Positions 17,590 to 24,419 of a DNA stretch of 64,000 nucleotides are shown here, one piece after another. Under the pieces are notes generated by a model. It worked only from the letters and a program-made list of their open reading frames with translations, did not search any database and had not been told where the DNA came from. Both the position numbers and the translations under genes were made by a program. The stretch comes from Caryophanales bacterium (GTDB lineage Bacteria; Bacillota; Bacilli; JARBTR01): positions 186,001 to 250,000 of the forward strand of contig JARBTR010000005.1 in the NCBI GenBank assembly GCA_029240105.1, given 5' to 3'. How positions within the stretch are numbered: position 1 is the stretch's first letter; each line of letters starts with the position of its first letter.

Positions 17590-19467
17590 CTACTTTTCAA
17601 TCCACTTTCGAGTATTTTCCATTCTTTTTGTGAAACCAAACTCATCCAATTTTTCTAGAAATGGGATCAGGTACTTTCTTGATATTCCCAGAGCATCTTT
17701 CGCTTGGGATGTATCGAATTGAATGGTATGCATTTTTTTCAAAGTGTTAACGGATTTTTCAAATACAATCATGCTAACAAAAAATTGCTGATCTAGTGGT
17801 ACTATTCGTCGTGTTTCTACTAAATATCTTGTTACATCTGCTTTGAATTGTTTTGGAATTCCTTCTTCATCCAGATAGTTGTCTAAGTACTTTACAGACC
17901 ATCGATCCGATTCAAGATGGAACAGAACCTGACTAACTTTACGTTCCCAGCTTTTTGGTACATGTGGGGTAAATGTCGTCAATGCAACAAATTGCTCCTT
18001 TGTAACAAAGTGTTCTGACTTATAGAGAACAAATTCTAATAGAGGCTTTGGATAACTTTCACTAAGTTTTTGCAAGAGCTCTGCTTTATTCATTCCTAAG
18101 CGCATCGTATTTTTATCATGGTAATCTCTAAGCAGGTTCTCAACATCGGACCTAGCATGATCAAAGACTCTTTTATTCGTAAAAGTCGAATCTGAAATGG
18201 TCACAATTCCTATTTCACTATCGAGAACATCATTAAGCGCATCCTCATCAATGGAAGCATACTTCATAATGTCTTTATCAGATAGAATTCTATATTGAGA
18301 TAACAATTGTAGAACACGTTCATTATCTGTCCCAGTTTTCTTATCTTCTAGAAGAGTAATTGTTGCTTCACCAAATCGGTATTTTGATCCCTTGGGATCA
18401 ATGACCCAACCTCCACCAATGGTTTCTTGCGGAGATGGCCTTCTCAGAATAAAACGATCTCCTCTCTTTGTAACTACAGAGTGATCCAAGCGAATCTGGC
18501 ATAGAATTTCTTCATTCTCTTCATTCATTTCTTTACGGTCAAACATAACGATTTTACCCATTACTTCAGTAGTTCCGATATGACACTTAATCGGCATACG
18601 TTGTTTAATAGGTGAATCTAAATGTCGCACGGTTTTGAAAACTACATCTATTACATCTGTCGTCATAAATTGGGTAGAATTTACAACAACATCTCCTCGT
18701 TTTAAATCACTTTTATCTAGTCCAGCTAAATTTATTGCAACTCGTTGACCGGCATATGCATTTCCAGTTGGTTTCCCAAACAACTGCAATTGGCGTGCTC
18801 TTGTGGGTAATTGACTTGGAAGAATCGTAAGGGCATCACCTTCTGAAATGTTCCCGTCATACGCAGTTCCACGGACAACTGTACCAACACCTTTTACAGT
18901 AAACACCTGGTCAATCGGCATACGGAAACCGCCTTCTACATAGCGATTTTCCATTCGTGATAATGTTGATAGAATTTCCGTACGAAGGGTTTCAATTCCA
19001 TGACCTGAAATCGAATCGACCAGCATTACAGGCGCACCCTCAAAGATGGTTCCTTTCAATTCCTCAATAATATCTCCCTCAGCAAGCATTAAAAGCATCT
19101 CATCAACGCGATCAACTTTTGTAATCGCAACGATTCCCTTTTTAATCCCTAAGAACTCTAGTATCTCAAGATGTTCTTTTGTTTGAGGCATTACCCCTTC
19201 TTCTGCAGAAACGACTAAAATAACCAAATCTATTCCTGCAACACCAGCTATCATTTGGCGTATGAAACGCTCATGACCTGGTACATCAACTACAGAAACA
19301 TTCATTTGGTTATCATCATATAAAGGAGCAAAACCCAATTCAATGGAGATTTGTCTTTCCTTTTCTTCTTTAAGTCGATCAGTATCCCAATTCGTTAGGG
19401 CTTTTGTCAAAGATGTTTTTCCGTGGTCGATATGACCTGCCATACCAATGGTGAAAAATTTCTTCAA
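17590..19467 (-). CDS. selB: Selenocysteine-specific elongation factor SelB
   Basis: A 625-residue translation factor that brings Sec-tRNA to UGA codons marked by a SECIS hairpin. The GTPase domain (GHIDHGKTSL near residue 10, DVPGHERF near 62, TKVD near 117) is followed by EF-Tu-like domains 2 and 3 and C-terminal winged helices that read the SECIS (final LGISRKYLIPFLEKLDEFGFTKR). Length is normal. It is divergent from tRNA-Sec across a shared FNR-like box. The ATG is supported by the canonical MAGHIDHGK start. Confidence 0.95.
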   Translation of the reverse strand: MKKFFTIGMAGHIDHGKTSLTKALTNWDTDRLKEEKERQISIELGFAPLYDDNQMNVSVVDVPGHERFIRQMIAGVAGIDLVILVVSAEEGVMPQTKEHLEILEFLGIKKGIVAITKVDRVDEMLLMLAEGDIIEELKGTIFEGAPVMLVDSISGHGIETLRTEILSTLSRMENRYVEGGFRMPIDQVFTVKGVGTVVRGTAYDGNISEGDALTILPSQLPTRARQLQLFGKPTGNAYAGQRVAINLAGLDKSDLKRGDVVVNSTQFMTTDVIDVVFKTVRHLDSPIKQRMPIKCHIGTTEVMGKIVMFDRKEMNEENEEILCQIRLDHSVVTKRGDRFILRRPSPQETIGGGWVIDPKGSKYRFGEATITLLEDKKTGTDNERVLQLLSQYRILSDKDIMKYASIDEDALNDVLDSEIGIVTISDSTFTNKRVFDHARSDVENLLRDYHDKNTMRLGMNKAELLQKLSESYPKPLLEFVLYKSEHFVTKEQFVALTTFTPHVPKSWERKVSQVLFHLESDRWSVKYLDNYLDEEGIPKQFKADVTRYLVETRRIVPLDQQFFVSMIVFEKSVNTLKKMHTIQFDTSQAKDALGISRKYLIPFLEKLDEFGFTKRMENTRKWIEK

Positions 19468-19572
19468 AGCTATTACCTACCTTTGCACAACTTCCAAAGC
19501 TATTCTAGCATTGTACATTTTCTTATGTTATTCTACAAAATAGTGCATTTATGTTTAAATAATTCATTTATT

Positions 19573-19626
19573 TGTGTCATAAATCACATAATAAAATTGT
19601 GAACTTCATTAATATATAATTATATT
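19573..19626. promoter_or_regulatory. FNR-type box between selB and tRNA-Sec, with tRNA promoter
   Basis: TGTGTCATAAATCACA (19573-19588) matches TGTGA-N6-TCACA with one mismatch. Downstream toward tRNA-Sec, TTGTGA (19597-19602) and TATATT (19621-19626) with an 18-bp spacer form a plausible promoter, and an alternative TATAAT lies at 19615-19620. The site could also serve selB in the other direction. Together with the fdhD site it suggests that Sec machinery and formate dehydrogenase are co-regulated by oxygen. Confidence 0.55.
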
Positions 19627-19634
19627 GTTGTTAT

Positions 19635-19731
19635 GGGGTTGGTTGGGGTACTGGTGTCCCCCGCGGTCTTCAAAACCGTCTGAGAGGCGTATACCGTCTC
19701 TGCTGGGTTCGATTCCCAGACAGTCCCGCCA
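19635..19731 (+). tRNA. selC: tRNA-Sec (anticodon TCA)
   Basis: A 97-nt tRNA with the hallmarks of bacterial selC: an anticodon loop CTTCAAA (anticodon TCA) on stem GCGGT/ACCGT, a long D stem (GGGG...CCCC), a long variable arm, T arm CTGGG-TTCGATT-CCCAG and an encoded G-CCA end. The 3' acceptor strand ACAGTCCC pairs with GGGGTTGG as three G-C pairs, two wobbles, U-A and G-C, but leaves a G-A mismatch at the eighth position. This is weaker than expected; GGGACTGT would be the perfect partner. Confidence 0.93.
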
Positions 19732-19744
19732 TATGTAATTTCAT

Positions 19745-19770
19745 GCTGTGATTTTATCTCAGCTTTTTTT
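19745..19770 (+). terminator. Terminator of tRNA-Sec
   Basis: Stem GCTGTGA/TCTCAGC followed by seven T. A near-copy of this terminator and its CCGCCA-containing upstream flank recurs at 20231-20275. Confidence 0.75.
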
Positions 19771-19792
19771 ATTTTGTATCACAAAATTAAAT

Positions 19793-19939
19793 GACTGTCT
19801 GGGAATCGAAGAGCCGTCATAAAATGGTCCAGTGGACCATTTATAGGGTCCGGGCCCCGGAGGGCGATTCCCTCTACGTTTTAGCACTATAAGCATACTC
19901 GGTTGATATTTTTCAAATAATCATCAGACAGTCCCGCCA
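19793..19939 (+). ncRNA. Structured repeat unit 1 behind tRNA-Sec (possible tRNA-mimicking RNA)
   Basis: No known family recognised. The unit starts with GACTGTCTGGGAATCGAA, the exact reverse complement of the tRNA-Sec T-loop/T-stem/acceptor (19708-19725), and ends with CAGACAGTCCCGCCA, identical to the tRNA 3' end. The ends pair (GACTGTCTG/CAGACAGTC). Inside are an 8-bp stem GGGAATCG/CGATTCCC (19801-19808 with 19865-19872), a 9-bp hairpin AAATGGTCC/GGACCATTT and a hairpin TCCGG/CCGGA. A separate terminator follows. The first 83 nt are about 90% or more identical to unit 2, while the rest diverges. Function unknown. Confidence 0.5.
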
Positions 19940-19953
19940 AATACTAGTTTAAC

Positions 19954-19979
19954 GCTAAGACCAACTCTTAGCTTTTTTT
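19954..19979 (+). terminator. Terminator after structured unit 1
   Basis: Stem GCTAAGA/TCTTAGC with a 5-nt loop, followed by seven T. Its presence suggests that unit 1 is transcribed. Confidence 0.7.
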
Positions 19980-19999
19980 ATTTTATCGATTACTCATAT

Positions 20000-20236
20000 G
20001 GACTGTCTGGGAATCGAAGAGCCGTCACAAAATGGTCCAGTGAACCATTTTGTAGGGTCCGGGCCCCGGAGGGCGATTCCCTCTATTTTCTAGCATTGTA
20101 AAGATATTGATTGATACTTTTTAATTAGTAACCAGACAGTCCACGATACTCTAAATCGTGAAGCGATTTAGCCAGTAGAGTGCATGTGAAGATAGTCTAA
20201 ATACGAAGTATTTAGGAACTATCACCACGCCCGCCA
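20000..20236 (+). ncRNA. Structured repeat unit 2 behind tRNA-Sec, interrupted near its 3' end
   Basis: Second copy of the unit at 19793. Its ends form an 11-bp stem GGACTGTCTGG (20000-20010) with CCAGACAGTCC (20132-20142). The internal 8-bp stem is kept (20009-20016 with 20074-20081). The middle hairpin here is ACAAAATGGT/ACCATTTTGT: where unit 1 has an A-U or U-A pair this copy has C-G, a compensatory change that supports a conserved fold. The expected CCGCCA tail is displaced by an 87-bp insert and then appears at 20231-20236. Confidence 0.45.
20143..20229 (+). repeat. Double-hairpin insert inside structured unit 2
   Basis: Two similar nested hairpins in tandem: outer ACTCT/AGAGT around CTAAATCG/CGATTTAG, then outer GATAGT/ACTATC around AAATAC/GTATTT. 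CCACG occurs at both edges (20141-20145 and 20225-20229) and could be a target duplication. It resembles a small palindromic mobile repeat; no family recognised. Confidence 0.45.
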
Positions 20237-20249
20237 TATGTAAATTCAT

Positions 20250-20275
20250 GCTGTGATTATATCTCAGCTTTTTTT
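20250..20275 (+). terminator. Terminator after structured unit 2
   Basis: Stem GCTGTGA/TCTCAGC with a T run. This is the duplicate of the tRNA-Sec terminator, with two or three base changes in its flanks. Confidence 0.7.
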
Positions 20276-20297
20276 ATTTTTTATCAATAACACGATT

Positions 20298-20321
20298 AAA
20301 GAACAGGTAGCCCTGTTCTTT
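20298..20321 (-). terminator. Terminator of the moaA-moaE-moaD-moeB operon
   Basis: Perfect stem AAAGAACAGG/CCTGTTCTTT with a 4-nt loop, just after the moeB stop codon on the minus strand. Confidence 0.7.
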
Positions 20322-20330
20322 ATTAGTTTA

Positions 20331-21359
20331 CTATCCAAGTATCTTTTGATAAAGCGTTTTGGCCACAGAAACATCTTTACAACCATGGACCATCGCTCGA
20401 CCATCTTTGAAAAACACGATACGATTTCCATCTTTTTCTGCTGATAATAAAAATGGATTTGCACTAACCTTATAACCAATTCTATCTAGTTGCCTAGACA
20501 ATTTATTAAAGTTCAATACCATTTTTTTTCGCGGACGAATTTGAACGGTATCACGACCACAAAGAACAGAAGTTTTCGTCGATTGTTCTTCTTCCAAGAA
20601 AGGATAGGTTGGTTCATTTCCACACGAAAGACATGAATCTTTCTTTACTTTTCCTACTTTAATGGTTTCATATTGATTACGCCATAAATCAAAATACACA
20701 TACGACGGACGTAGCGCATCTATATCATCAACGAGTATTTTCATAGCTTCAGCAACTTGATGAGCAACTGTCATTTGTACAGCTGGTGAAATAATCCCGC
20801 CTGTATCACATGTCATTCCCTGCATAGGAATGGATCTCATTAGACAATTCAAACACGGTGTAACACCTGGTATTATGGTAAAACTCATGCCTACACTGCC
20901 TACACAAGCACCATATATCCAAGGAATTCGATGCTTTTGGGATAAGTCATTGAGTACCATTCGTGTTTCGAAATTATCCGTCGCATCCATAATTAAATCT
21001 ACATTTGGAAGGATTTCTTCTAACCTTTCTACCGTTGCATCTATTAAAATCGCTTCAATATTTGCATCTATATGAATCTCTTGCAAACGATTTTTAGCTG
21101 CGATAACCTTTGGCAGTTTTTGAAGGGCATCCGACTCAGAGTAGAGCTGCTGTCTTTGAAGATTACTATACTCAACGTAATCCCGGTCGATAAGAGTCAA
21201 CTTCCCTATCCCAGAACGAACAAGCATTTCTGCTATCGATGATCCTAAGGCCCCTACACCAAGAACCAATACATGTTTACTAGCTATTTTATCTTGACCA
21301 TTGTTCCCGATTTGAGGAAACAAAACTTGTCTTGAATATCGATCTTTCGTATCCCTCAT
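20331..21359 (-). CDS. moeB: MoeB/ThiF-family adenylyltransferase
   Basis: A 342-residue E1-like enzyme that adenylates the C-terminal glycine of MoaD so that it can be thiolated for molybdopterin synthesis. The Rossmann motif LGVGALGSSIAEML is near residue 33, followed by DRDYVEYSNLQRQ. Two zinc CxxC pairs (CLNC near 167, CLSC near 245) are present. The roughly 80-residue C-terminal extension is not a recognisable rhodanese domain (no active-site cysteine loop seen). The final gene of the moaA-moaE-moaD-moeB unit; it could also serve thiamine synthesis, but the context favours the molybdenum cofactor. Confidence 0.88.
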   Translation of the reverse strand: MRDTKDRYSRQVLFPQIGNNGQDKIASKHVLVLGVGALGSSIAEMLVRSGIGKLTLIDRDYVEYSNLQRQQLYSESDALQKLPKVIAAKNRLQEIHIDANIEAILIDATVERLEEILPNVDLIMDATDNFETRMVLNDLSQKHRIPWIYGACVGSVGMSFTIIPGVTPCLNCLMRSIPMQGMTCDTGGIISPAVQMTVAHQVAEAMKILVDDIDALRPSYVYFDLWRNQYETIKVGKVKKDSCLSCGNEPTYPFLEEEQSTKTSVLCGRDTVQIRPRKKMVLNFNKLSRQLDRIGYKVSANPFLLSAEKDGNRIVFFKDGRAMVHGCKDVSVAKTLYQKILG

Positions 21360-21387
21360 ACTTTGTTTCCCCTTACCGGTTTAATAG

Positions 21388-21621
21388 TTACCCTCCACTT
21401 ACTGGTGGAATAAAGGCCACATGATCGCCTTCTTGAAGAACTGTTTCTTCATCTGCAAATTCTTCATTTACGGCAGTCATTACAGTATCAAAACCTGCTA
21501 AATGATATTTTTTTGATAGCATTTCCTTTAATTCGGCTATTGTTTTTCCGGCCGCTTCAAGGTTCTCAACTTCCAGACCACTTACTTCTCGTAGATGAGC
21601 GAAATAATGTACTTGAATCAT
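21388..21621 (-). CDS. moaD: Molybdopterin synthase small subunit MoaD
   Basis: A 77-residue ubiquitin-fold sulfur carrier ending in the diagnostic double glycine (FIPPVSGG), which is thiocarboxylated through MoeB and feeds molybdopterin synthase. It overlaps moaE by 4 bp (ATGA) and lies 28 bp before moeB, as expected for a cotranscribed complex. Confidence 0.92.
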   Translation of the reverse strand: MIQVHYFAHLREVSGLEVENLEAAGKTIAELKEMLSKKYHLAGFDTVMTAVNEEFADEETVLQEGDHVAFIPPVSGG

Positions 21622-22076
21622 AAATCAGACTCCTCCGGTTTTCCACTTGGATATGCGACTGTTTCAAGTTGATTTCCAACCCATTCTTGTCCATCTTCCC
21701 AATGTTCTTTTTTCCATATTGGAACAATCTCTTTAATTCTTTCAATAGCATAACGATTCGCTTCATAAGCGTCATTTCGATGTGGTGTTGATACAGCAAT
21801 CACAACTGCAACATCCGTGATTTCTAGTTTTCCAACTCTGTGTGTGATGGCAACTTTTGTTTCTGGCCATTTCAACTGTATTTCGTCACCAATTTGAGCA
21901 AGCTTTTTTACAGCCATTGCTTCATAAGCTTCATAAATCAAATAGAGTGTTTTTTTATTCTTTGTCAACTCACGAACCGTACCAACAAACAACGTAACAG
22001 CACCCGCATTTCGACTAGTCACCTTATCCATCATTTCATTCATGTCAATTGGATCTTTTGTTATTTGAAAATTCAT
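21618..22076 (-). CDS. moaE: Molybdopterin synthase catalytic subunit MoaE
   Basis: A 152-residue subunit that, with MoaD, converts cyclic pyranopterin monophosphate to molybdopterin. Family motifs seen are GAVTLFVGTVRE, YEAYEAMA, THRVGKLEITDVAVVIAVSTPHR and PIWKKEHWEDG, with the active-site lysine in WKKE. It follows moaA by 2 bp and overlaps moaD. Confidence 0.93.
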   Translation of the reverse strand: MNFQITKDPIDMNEMMDKVTSRNAGAVTLFVGTVRELTKNKKTLYLIYEAYEAMAVKKLAQIGDEIQLKWPETKVAITHRVGKLEITDVAVVIAVSTPHRNDAYEANRYAIERIKEIVPIWKKEHWEDGQEWVGNQLETVAYPSGKPEESDL

Positions 22077-22078
22077 TA

Positions 22079-23086
22079 TTACCCTCCGATAAAGGACATT
22101 TCAATTTTTTTACGATTGCTCGCTTCTGTTGCTCTTATTTCAGAATAACGATCTTCACGGTTCATCCATATGTTTTCAATAAAAGCCTTAATCTCATCAG
22201 CTGAAGCTCCACCACGCATGACTGACTTCAAATCATGACCACTGTTACTAAATAAACAAGTATAGATACTTCCATTTGCAGAAAGTCGCGCCCTTGTACA
22301 GCTATGACAGAATGTTTCAGAAATGGATGTTATAAACCCAAGCTCAGTCCCACAATCTTTATGGCGGTAACGACGCGCTACCTCACCATATCCATAAGGA
22401 ACCTCTTCCAAATCAAATTGTTCACTTAATTGTTCCAAGATTTTCGCCTTTGTCAAAACTTCATCTGATTTCCAATCATTTGAGTTTCCTACATCCATAA
22501 ACTCAATGTAACGTAATTGAATTTTTTCTTCTTTGCAAAAAGCAGCCATTGGTACGATTTGATCTTCATTCATGCCTTTTTTCGCTACCATATTAATCTT
22601 AACGCCTAGACCTGCATCTTGGGCAGCATGTATAGCATGAATAATAGTAGAAGGCATTATTCCCCGACCATTAATTTCTCCAAAACGATCACTTAGACTA
22701 TCTAAACTAATGTTTACACGCTTTAATCCAACTTTTTTGAGCGTTTTTGCGAATTTCGGTAAAAGAATTCCATTGGTTGTCATTGCAATGTCATCAATAC
22801 CTTCTATTTCTGATAAAAGGGCAATTAAATTAGGAAGATCGCGACGTAGTAACGGCTCTCCTCCAGTTAATCGGATTTTATGAACACCTAAATCTGCGAA
22901 AACTTTTGCAGCACTCGTAATCTCTTCAAAGGTCAATAATTCCTTATGCGGCATAAACGGGTGATGGTCGCCGAATATCTCTTTTGGCATGCAATACTGG
23001 CAACGAAAATTGCAGCGATCAGTTACGGATATTCTTAAATCTTTAAGAGGACGATTCAATTTATCTGTTACTATTCTTTGTTCCAA
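22079..23086 (-). CDS. moaA: GTP 3',8-cyclase MoaA
   Basis: A 335-residue radical-SAM enzyme catalysing the first step of molybdenum cofactor synthesis from GTP. The SAM-cluster motif CNFRCQYC is near residues 26-33. The second cluster ligands (CHSC...CLF) lie near 258-278. The essential C-terminal GG is present (MSFIGG). The start is TTG, with GGAGG upstream. First gene of a minus-strand moaA-moaE-moaD-moeB operon. Confidence 0.95.
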   Translation of the reverse strand: MEQRIVTDKLNRPLKDLRISVTDRCNFRCQYCMPKEIFGDHHPFMPHKELLTFEEITSAAKVFADLGVHKIRLTGGEPLLRRDLPNLIALLSEIEGIDDIAMTTNGILLPKFAKTLKKVGLKRVNISLDSLSDRFGEINGRGIMPSTIIHAIHAAQDAGLGVKINMVAKKGMNEDQIVPMAAFCKEEKIQLRYIEFMDVGNSNDWKSDEVLTKAKILEQLSEQFDLEEVPYGYGEVARRYRHKDCGTELGFITSISETFCHSCTRARLSANGSIYTCLFSNSGHDLKSVMRGGASADEIKAFIENIWMNREDRYSEIRATEASNRKKIEMSFIGG

Positions 23087-23116
23087 AGTATAGCCTCCTG
23101 TATAAGTTTTAATCTG

Positions 23117-23166
23117 TTGTCAGTACCGAATAATTTTGTATAATGGGAATCTAGCATACTAGATTC
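23117..23166. promoter_or_regulatory. Promoter with an adjoining palindrome between moaA and moaB
   Basis: On the plus strand, TTGTCA (23117-23122), a 16-bp spacer and TATAAT (23139-23144) form a good promoter directed at moaB. It is followed at once by a perfect inverted repeat GAATCTAG-CATA-CTAGATTC (23147-23166) covering the expected start of transcription. A repressor operator is likely; the protein is unknown. Confidence 0.55.
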
Positions 23167-23337
23167 TAAATAAACAATTTACAGTTTTTATCATTTTCTA
23201 TTATACAGAAACAATGTGTGTTTGACGTTAATATTTGTCACTATCCGTCACTTTTTATTCACATTTTCGCCGTTTTTTTAACAAAATGGGTTATACTAGG
23301 TCGTAGTTGAGTTTTATAGAAATAATAGATTGGATGA

Positions 23338-23859
23338 ATGCTTATGAGTTCACATGAACATAAAAAAGAAGCCCCTAAATCTGTTCGTTGCATGGTCATA
23401 ACAGTGAGCGATACACGCAATGCCGAAACGGATAAAAGCGGAAAGTTAATAATGGATTTACTTCGAGAAAATAGCCATGAAATCAAGGCTTACACAATCG
23501 TAAAAGACACGGAAGAAGAGATTCGCGCGGCAATTGTAGACGGGCTCGAAAATTCAGAGGTTGATGCAATAATTACAAACGGCGGAACAGGTGTTGCAAA
23601 GCGTGATGTTACAATTGAGACCGTAACGAAATTATTAGATAAAGAACTTGTTGGATTCGGAGAACTATTCCGATACTTGAGCTATACTGAAGATATTGGA
23701 GCAGCCGCACTATTATCTCGAGCGATTGCTGGTGTCGCAAACAATAAAGCTATTTTCTCAACACCAGGTTCTTCGGGCGCTGTTAAACTTGCCATGAACA
23801 AACTAATCCTTCCCGAACTTGGTCATGTCATTCGTGAGATTCGGAAAGATTTAAAATAA
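23338..23859 (+). CDS. moaB: Molybdenum cofactor biosynthesis protein MoaB
   Basis: A 173-residue MogA/MoaB-family protein that adenylates molybdopterin before metal insertion. The motifs VSDTR, TNGGTGVAKRDVTIE and STPGSSGAVKLAMNK are all visible. Divergent from the moaA operon, it ends at a shared terminator with the DsrE-like gene. The ATG at 23338 was read from the computed frame; an in-frame ATG at 23344 is an alternative. Confidence 0.9.
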   Translation: MLMSSHEHKKEAPKSVRCMVITVSDTRNAETDKSGKLIMDLLRENSHEIKAYTIVKDTEEEIRAAIVDGLENSEVDAIITNGGTGVAKRDVTIETVTKLLDKELVGFGELFRYLSYTEDIGAAALLSRAIAGVANNKAIFSTPGSSGAVKLAMNKLILPELGHVIREIRKDLK

Positions 23860-23884
23860 CTATTGATCTTAAATGTTGAACTTA

Positions 23885-23919
23885 AAAGCCTAGATTTCTT
23901 ATAGAAAAGTCTAGGCTTT
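23885..23919. terminator. Bidirectional terminator, moaB and DsrE-like gene
   Basis: Stem AAAGCCTAGA/TCTAGGCTTT between convergent genes. Confidence 0.75.
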
Positions 23920-23937
23920 CAAATTTTTATGAGAAAT

Positions 23938-24273
23938 TTAAAGGGTAATAATTTCATAACTCTCTGCTAAATCAATGAATTTCCCCATTGTGCTAGCGGA
24001 CCCAACTACTAATTTTTCCATTAAATGATAATGGTTCAAGCAAGTCGTGCATGCAAGAATTTCTACTCCTGAATTTGCAAGTTCTTTCAAATGTACAGAT
24101 ACGAGTGATTCATCTGTTGCCAATTGAACACCACTGTTTAGAAGGAAAACAGCATGCGGTTTCACTTCACGTTGCTTAAGCAGTGTAAAAAAGGTTTCTA
24201 TTAATACTTCGCCCAGCCCTTCATCACCCTTTCCTAGTTGATTTGAATCTACGAGAATAATTTTATTTTTCAC
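23938..24273 (-). CDS. DsrE/YedF-like protein, selenium-metabolism type
   Basis: A 111-residue protein with the DsrE-type fold pattern (HAVFLLNSGVQLATD, then GVEILACTTCLNHY). It matches the C-terminal part of YedF-family proteins annotated as sulfurtransferase-like selenium metabolism proteins; the N-terminal TusA-like domain is absent. The CTTC pair near residue 88 may be redox- or chalcogen-active. Position between Moco and selA genes supports a selenium-delivery role, but that is inference. Confidence 0.65.
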   Translation of the reverse strand: MKNKIILVDSNQLGKGDEGLGEVLIETFFTLLKQREVKPHAVFLLNSGVQLATDESLVSVHLKELANSGVEILACTTCLNHYHLMEKLVVGSASTMGKFIDLAESYEIITL

Positions 24274-24419
24274 TTTGACACCCCGAGTACTTTAAGTTTA
24301 GTTCATTTGAATCTTATAATTAATTTTAGCTGAATTACTGTGATAAAAGATATGTTTTTTCTTCCTTCTTTTCGTGTAAAATAGTGAGACCAATTGATAT
24401 ATAAAGGAGATCTTTCTCT

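Noticed and set aside
19793-20142. MITE interpretation of the two units behind tRNA-Sec
   Set aside because: The terminal inverted repeats could suggest a MITE, but no target duplication flanks either unit and the ends continue into exact tRNA-Sec sequence on both sides. Kept as unexplained structured units.
19793-20236. Additional canonical tRNA genes
   Set aside because: No anticodon arm or D arm can be folded on either strand; only the acceptor/T-arm sequence is shared.
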